Shown here: positions 59,373-64,000 of the stretch, one piece after another
How positions within the stretch are numbered: the stretch's first letter is position 1
Layout: every line of letters starts with the position of its first letter
NCBI GenBank assembly: GCA_028829895.1
Contig: CM054178.1
Coordinates: 88,594,058-88,658,057, forward strand
DNA length: 64,000 nt
Reading direction: 5' to 3'
Source of the DNA: Sinotaia quadrata
Taxonomy: Eukaryota > Mollusca > Gastropoda > Architaenioglossa > Viviparidae
Notes under the pieces: generated by a model
The model's database searches: none
Told to the model about the DNA's origin: nothing
Seen by the model: only the letters and a program-made list of their open reading frames with translations
Translations under genes and position numbers: made by a program

Positions 59373-62300
59373 ATTATCTATTCATACATTCTGTAACAAT
59401 AGGTGCCATGGATCAAATTATACTCCTAGCTTTATATTTTTATTTGTATTCTGTCTATTTCTTTAATAACCAATAGTTAACTTTGTGCTGTACTTTGTTA
59501 TTGTTGACCTTCTGAGCGGGTTCTTCTCTTTGTGTACTCCACCGGGATTGCCCACATCGTGCGTGACCAGACGACTTTAGGCCACGGGGTGTAGAAACGT
59601 GTGTGGAGGGGAGGGGTGTGTGTTTTATAGTGGTGGCGAAGATAAGGTGACGTGATAAAACCATATATGATGACTTGAGTTGTGCTGGTGGGCACAAGAA
59701 GCAGTGGTCAGTCAGGGTAGATAGATATATATCACCAGTTGAATCCAGCCAGTAGGCATATGCACCTCACCCTCATGTCCAACAGGAAAAGGGCTTGCAT
59801 GATACAAAGAGCATTTTTATATATACTGTCTTTTCAATAATTATTTTAAAAAATTATTACTTAAAATGTTGATGAATGCTTGACTGTTTTATTCATTTAT
59901 TTATTATTGATGATTGTGTTTTGAAGCTAATGCGTATTTCTTCCAGAGGGGTATTATGTGGCATTAGTGGTAGTTGAAAGTGTACGTAGAACACCTAAAT
60001 TGTAATGAGCATGTGTCCCATGCATTAAGTCCCTTTGTCACGGTAAAGGGGAGGTGATCATTTACTTTTATTTCCTAATATTTTTAAATCTTTTATCTCT
60101 CTTGTAGTCGGTCACAAGAGCGTTTTATTTTCTTCTCTGTGAATGAAAGCAGTGCCTATTACATGCTTGGTTAGAGCGTTTGCGAGCGTGTACACTTGTG
60201 ATGCATGTATTGTAACAATACACTGTTTTATCTATTCATTTTGATGAACATTGATTATGTTAGGTGTAGATAGGAATTCTATTTATTTAATTTTTAGCAG
60301 GGTTATTGAGATAGGGACTATTTTTAGTTATTTATTTCTTTTGTGTAGTTATAGAAAACGCGCCTTTAGATAAAGTAATGCGCCAACACAATAGATGTTT
60401 ACAACTTTAGGGACTCGTTGATGGTGTCTTGAATTTCAAAACTTCGACAGTTCAAAGAAAGTCATTGATCATTTATAAGGATAGGAGACATTTTCTTTTC
60501 GGAGATGTATGTATGCGCAGGACATCAGTAAGGTGTGCAGAAAACTCAAAGGCTTTTTAATTCACCCTGAGTCCTGGCGAGGTCATTTACTATTTTATCA
60601 TAAATTAATGAAAAGGACCATTGGAGTGCTCACTCGTGTCTGACTGAGACTTCACATTTGAGCATCTTTCATGGTACAGAACTACTGGCCTCTACATAGT
60701 CATTCTTCAGAACCCCGCACCCGTTGATAGCAAATCACCAGTGCTCGCAATATTTGGGAGTGAAGAAATTTGGGTTGAGCGAGTAAAGGGCATTTTACAC
60801 TTCACTCATTTATATTGGTTTTCACCATTCATAACTTCATCGTTCTTCAACGAGAAGTACTTTTTACATTCATCAACAAGAAAGGTCACTCAGGTTCTTC
60901 AACCTGTGTGTGTACATGTGTTCTACATCCTGTTCTGATCCAAGAGATAATTCATTGCTTTTGTTCTGGTCTTCACCAAGGAATATTGTTATTTATTTTA
61001 TATATATATATATATTTATACACCAATTCAATCATCATTCATGGACATCATATTCTTTTGGACAGTGTGTCAGTGTGTTAATTAGTGTGTCATCAAGTTT
61101 GATCAACTCTCCACTAACTATGAGTAATAACATTTAGTTATCAGTGCATTTTCATAGATCGGTAGTTTAGGTTTTGTTGTTGATAATATCACTACACTAT
61201 AAATTAAGACTTTCAATGATTAACATTTTGGTCAGTGAACATTTTATTGATAATTCGTTCTTAATAATTTGCTTATGATAATTTTTGGGTTCACCCTAAG
61301 ACATTTTTTTTGTATGCAATTTCTCTTTTTTAAAATTTATTTTTAATTTTTATTCATTGCTGTGCCCCCCCCCCCCCCCACCGCCTCATGAATATTGTGT
61401 GTGGATGTTTTCTGGGTGAATGACTAACAGCAGTGCGAAAGTACCCCCCCCCCAATATTAATGAGAATAAATTCTAATTTTAAGCTCTATTCAAAACGTC
61501 TGTTTTGACTTTTTGAAAGTGGTGCAGTGCTGTTGTTTGTCTGTTCGTCCATATTACACATTCAAACTCTCATGTACACTCACGCAGCCGACTCTCACTT
61601 TACCATGCACTCAAAATATCCCCCCCCCCCCCGCCCGCCCGACAAGAACATCGTGGTGTATGTGTGCGAGAGTTTGTTAATTTCCATCCTGCATCGTCAG
61701 CTTCCTACCCCCTCCCGGGAGCTGGTCACACCCTTTTCCATATTAATAGCACTCGAACCAAATTATAAAGTGATGTGCTTGTTAAATGTAAACGATTGGC
61801 TATGAGTGTTAACTATTCAAATCTATGTTGACACACTGAATGTAAACTCTTGAAATTATCACTGACATGTTATTAATGATCTATAATAATAAGTAATTCT
61901 GTTGAATGTGTTAGCGCGTATCTAACGTTTTATGATGCAACAAATTTTGAGAAATGTTCTGTCCACTTTTGCCATGATTACCTTCCTGTTAAACTAGTAA
62001 GTTTGCTAGCTACAAAGCGGGATATCTTTGTGCACCTGACCTTTTTCTTTCCATCTTATTTTGCCTATTTGACTGGTCAGTAATTCCATCTCAGTAGTCG
62101 CCTGATCAAGGGAAGGAACCACATGGAGAGATATGCATGTACAGTCCCAGAGTGTGTAAAATGGACTGTTCACCTCAATGGATGAACAAGTTAAATGGAT
62201 GACTCAAACCCACCCACCTTTGATAATCTGTTATTAGAACTGTAACGAATCGGACAGTGCAGACAGTGAACATTTCATTTGTATATTGCACCTTGAACAA

Positions 62301-64000
62301 CTTTGTTCCTTTTCTGAAATGGTTTTTTTAGTAAATCGTTTCTATTATCTCAAACCATAATTTGAATTAATTTTTGAGCGACCGTTAATGGAATTGGCTG
62401 TTGTCAGCGTAATCCTATTTCACAATTTTTATTGTTATTATAATTAATAACTCTGTTAATTTAATGCTGAGACGGAGTCGCTAAGATAAACCCCACATGT
62501 GACACAAGCATTCTTCTGTATAGCTGTGTCTGTTTTCATGTCTGATAGTTTTGTCTATAAAATTAAATTTCTTCATTCTTCCATTAAGGGAAAAGCCTAA
62601 TGCAGATGCAGAGTGCAGTACAAACATAGCGATTGAAGGTGTCATATTCTAGTACCACACAGTTTTTCCAATTGCTGGGGCTAGATCAACAAACAAAAAT
62701 GCCTGATAACAGACCGTTTTTTACTTGCTTAGTTCTTTTTGGGAAGAATGACATTCAGAGCAATGTTAGTTGTGGAATTCTAAAAAAATTTTATGTTGAT
62801 AACGTTTTTATTATGATCGTTAAGTTGTTTTTTTTCATTCAGTGCAAATATAGATTAAATTTTCTTTATTTCCACCTTGCACAGACAGAAAGCAAATTTA
62901 AATATTTTTTTAAAGTAATCCTCATTTCGAGTCATACATCCAGAAAAAGAAATCTTGTCTGCTCAGAGAAGCGACATTGCAGAAACAATCGTTTGATGCA
63001 TTTACAATTCTCCTATTTAATGTATGTAGCGTTAGGAAAGAATTTCTCGTAAATTCTAAATTTAGAGGCACAAGGAAAAATTCCAAGTACATTCTAATTG
63101 GTTGTCTGTCCCTCCAACTATCTATCTTTCATTGATATCAAAAGACTGTTATGGTATGTGTGAAAGTATATTAAAACAAATTATGTATATTGATAACCTT
63201 TTTCGTATTATTAACTGTCTTTTATATACGGGTTTTTACGCAACCTGACGTGTCCATTGAGAAACTTCCTTTGGGGATTAAAGCTTAAAGGGTCGTAGAA
63301 AGACTTGTTTACACGTTTAGGGAAAGTAGTTAGATCACAGGTGAAGGTCACACCAAAATTGGATACTAACTATCCATGTATGGTCATTTGCTTACCGGGT
63401 AATGACATAGCACTAACATGTTAGTTGACCTTCATTTCATTGATAAAACCACGTGAATGGGTAGGCCATGTCAGACGTGCAGACAGAAATAGTGCCCACC
63501 TGTCAGGGTGAAAAACTGCATCCATTACGACCGCGCCTATGCAAAAACACCCAGTGGTAATACCTTGATCTCTCTAAATCGAAATTCTCTTTTGTTGAAT
63601 TAATTCTATGTATTTGTATTGTAATGTGTAGAATATTCTTGTGAATTTAATGCTGCTGATGTTAATACAATAATAAATACAGGAGCTAAGTGTCACAGTG
63701 ATATTACATTTGTAAATGTGGTGAGAAATGCCATGTGTATGTAATTTTTTCACTGTTGGTTTATTGTTATCACGGGAAAATTAACATCCACTGCATGTCA
63801 CTAGCTAAAATTGTATTATGAGCAACTACAAAGTAATGAAAGAAATATATATTGTAAGGATTTTATATATTTGAATTTTCGTGTAATGTAAATTGTGAAT
63901 TAGTGAAGATTGTAAAGAGTGATTATCGCTGCTGCCATATACCAATAAAAGTCATTATCACACACAAAGCTGTAAGATAAATAACCAAGTATTTTACAGC

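Larger units (their letters stand above)
58519..64000. other. Region upstream of exon A; no gene recognised
   Basis: AT-rich. It holds a (CA)n run at 58772-58841, (TATC)n at 59303-59372, an (AT)n-like stretch near 60995, and poly(dC) tracts at 61365-61379, 61444-61453 and 61620-61632. The longest open frame (62633-63052, plus) has no coding character. An AATAAA-containing sequence (CCAATAAAAGTC) near 63942 could end a plus-strand transcript, but no exon supports one. Confidence 0.5.

Noticed and set aside
62633..63052. 139-codon plus-strand open frame
   Set aside because: Starts at a non-ATG codon; Phe/Ser/Lys/Asn-rich as expected from AT-rich DNA; no family resemblance and no splice context.
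63942..63960. Plus-strand polyadenylation site near the right edge
   Set aside because: An AATAAA alone in AT-rich DNA; no plus-strand exon upstream supports a transcript.

Overview
This window is nuclear DNA from an animal. It is AT-rich, with small exons, GT/AG introns and a very high load of minisatellites. A block of CCCTAA-type telomere-like repeats and degenerate non-LTR retrotransposons fit an invertebrate metazoan. A lophotrochozoan (perhaps a mollusc) is my guess and the sequence does not prove it. There are no operons, CRISPR arrays, rRNAs or tRNAs that I can support.

Left end (1-11.8 kb): two recognisable genes lie head to head. On the minus strand is the first coding exon of BPNT2/IMPAD1 (Golgi 3'-phosphoadenosine-5'-phosphate phosphatase); the rest of that gene lies outside the window. 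On the plus strand is a complete six-exon UBE2W (N-terminus-directed ubiquitin-conjugating enzyme). Its exon phases all fit and give 151 codons, the same length as the human protein. Only 202 bp separate the two start codons, so a shared bidirectional promoter is likely. The two proteins are not known to work together.

11.8-24 kb: the downstream flank of UBE2W, then a gene-poor stretch dominated by tandem repeats. At 19.5-23.1 kb there are four array families with units of about 29-55 bp and one 219-bp fold-back element whose loop is made of CCCTAA-like telomeric repeats.

24-58.5 kb: a large minus-strand gene that I do not recognise. It has two long, low-complexity (Ser/Gln/Asp-rich) exons at 58518-57483 and 31210-29497, phase-matched across a 26-kb intron, and probable downstream exons at 25183-25038 and 24190-24096. 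Its 5' part lies outside the window or was not found. The 26-kb intron holds relics of two non-LTR retrotransposon types: two plus-strand fragments of a restriction-like-endonuclease LINE (R4/Dong-like; 40.9-43.9 kb) and one minus-strand APE-type RTE-like LINE (45.06-47.77 kb). It also holds many minisatellites.

58.5-64 kb: no exon that I can support; microsatellites and AT-rich DNA, presumably the upstream intron or 5' flank of the unidentified gene.
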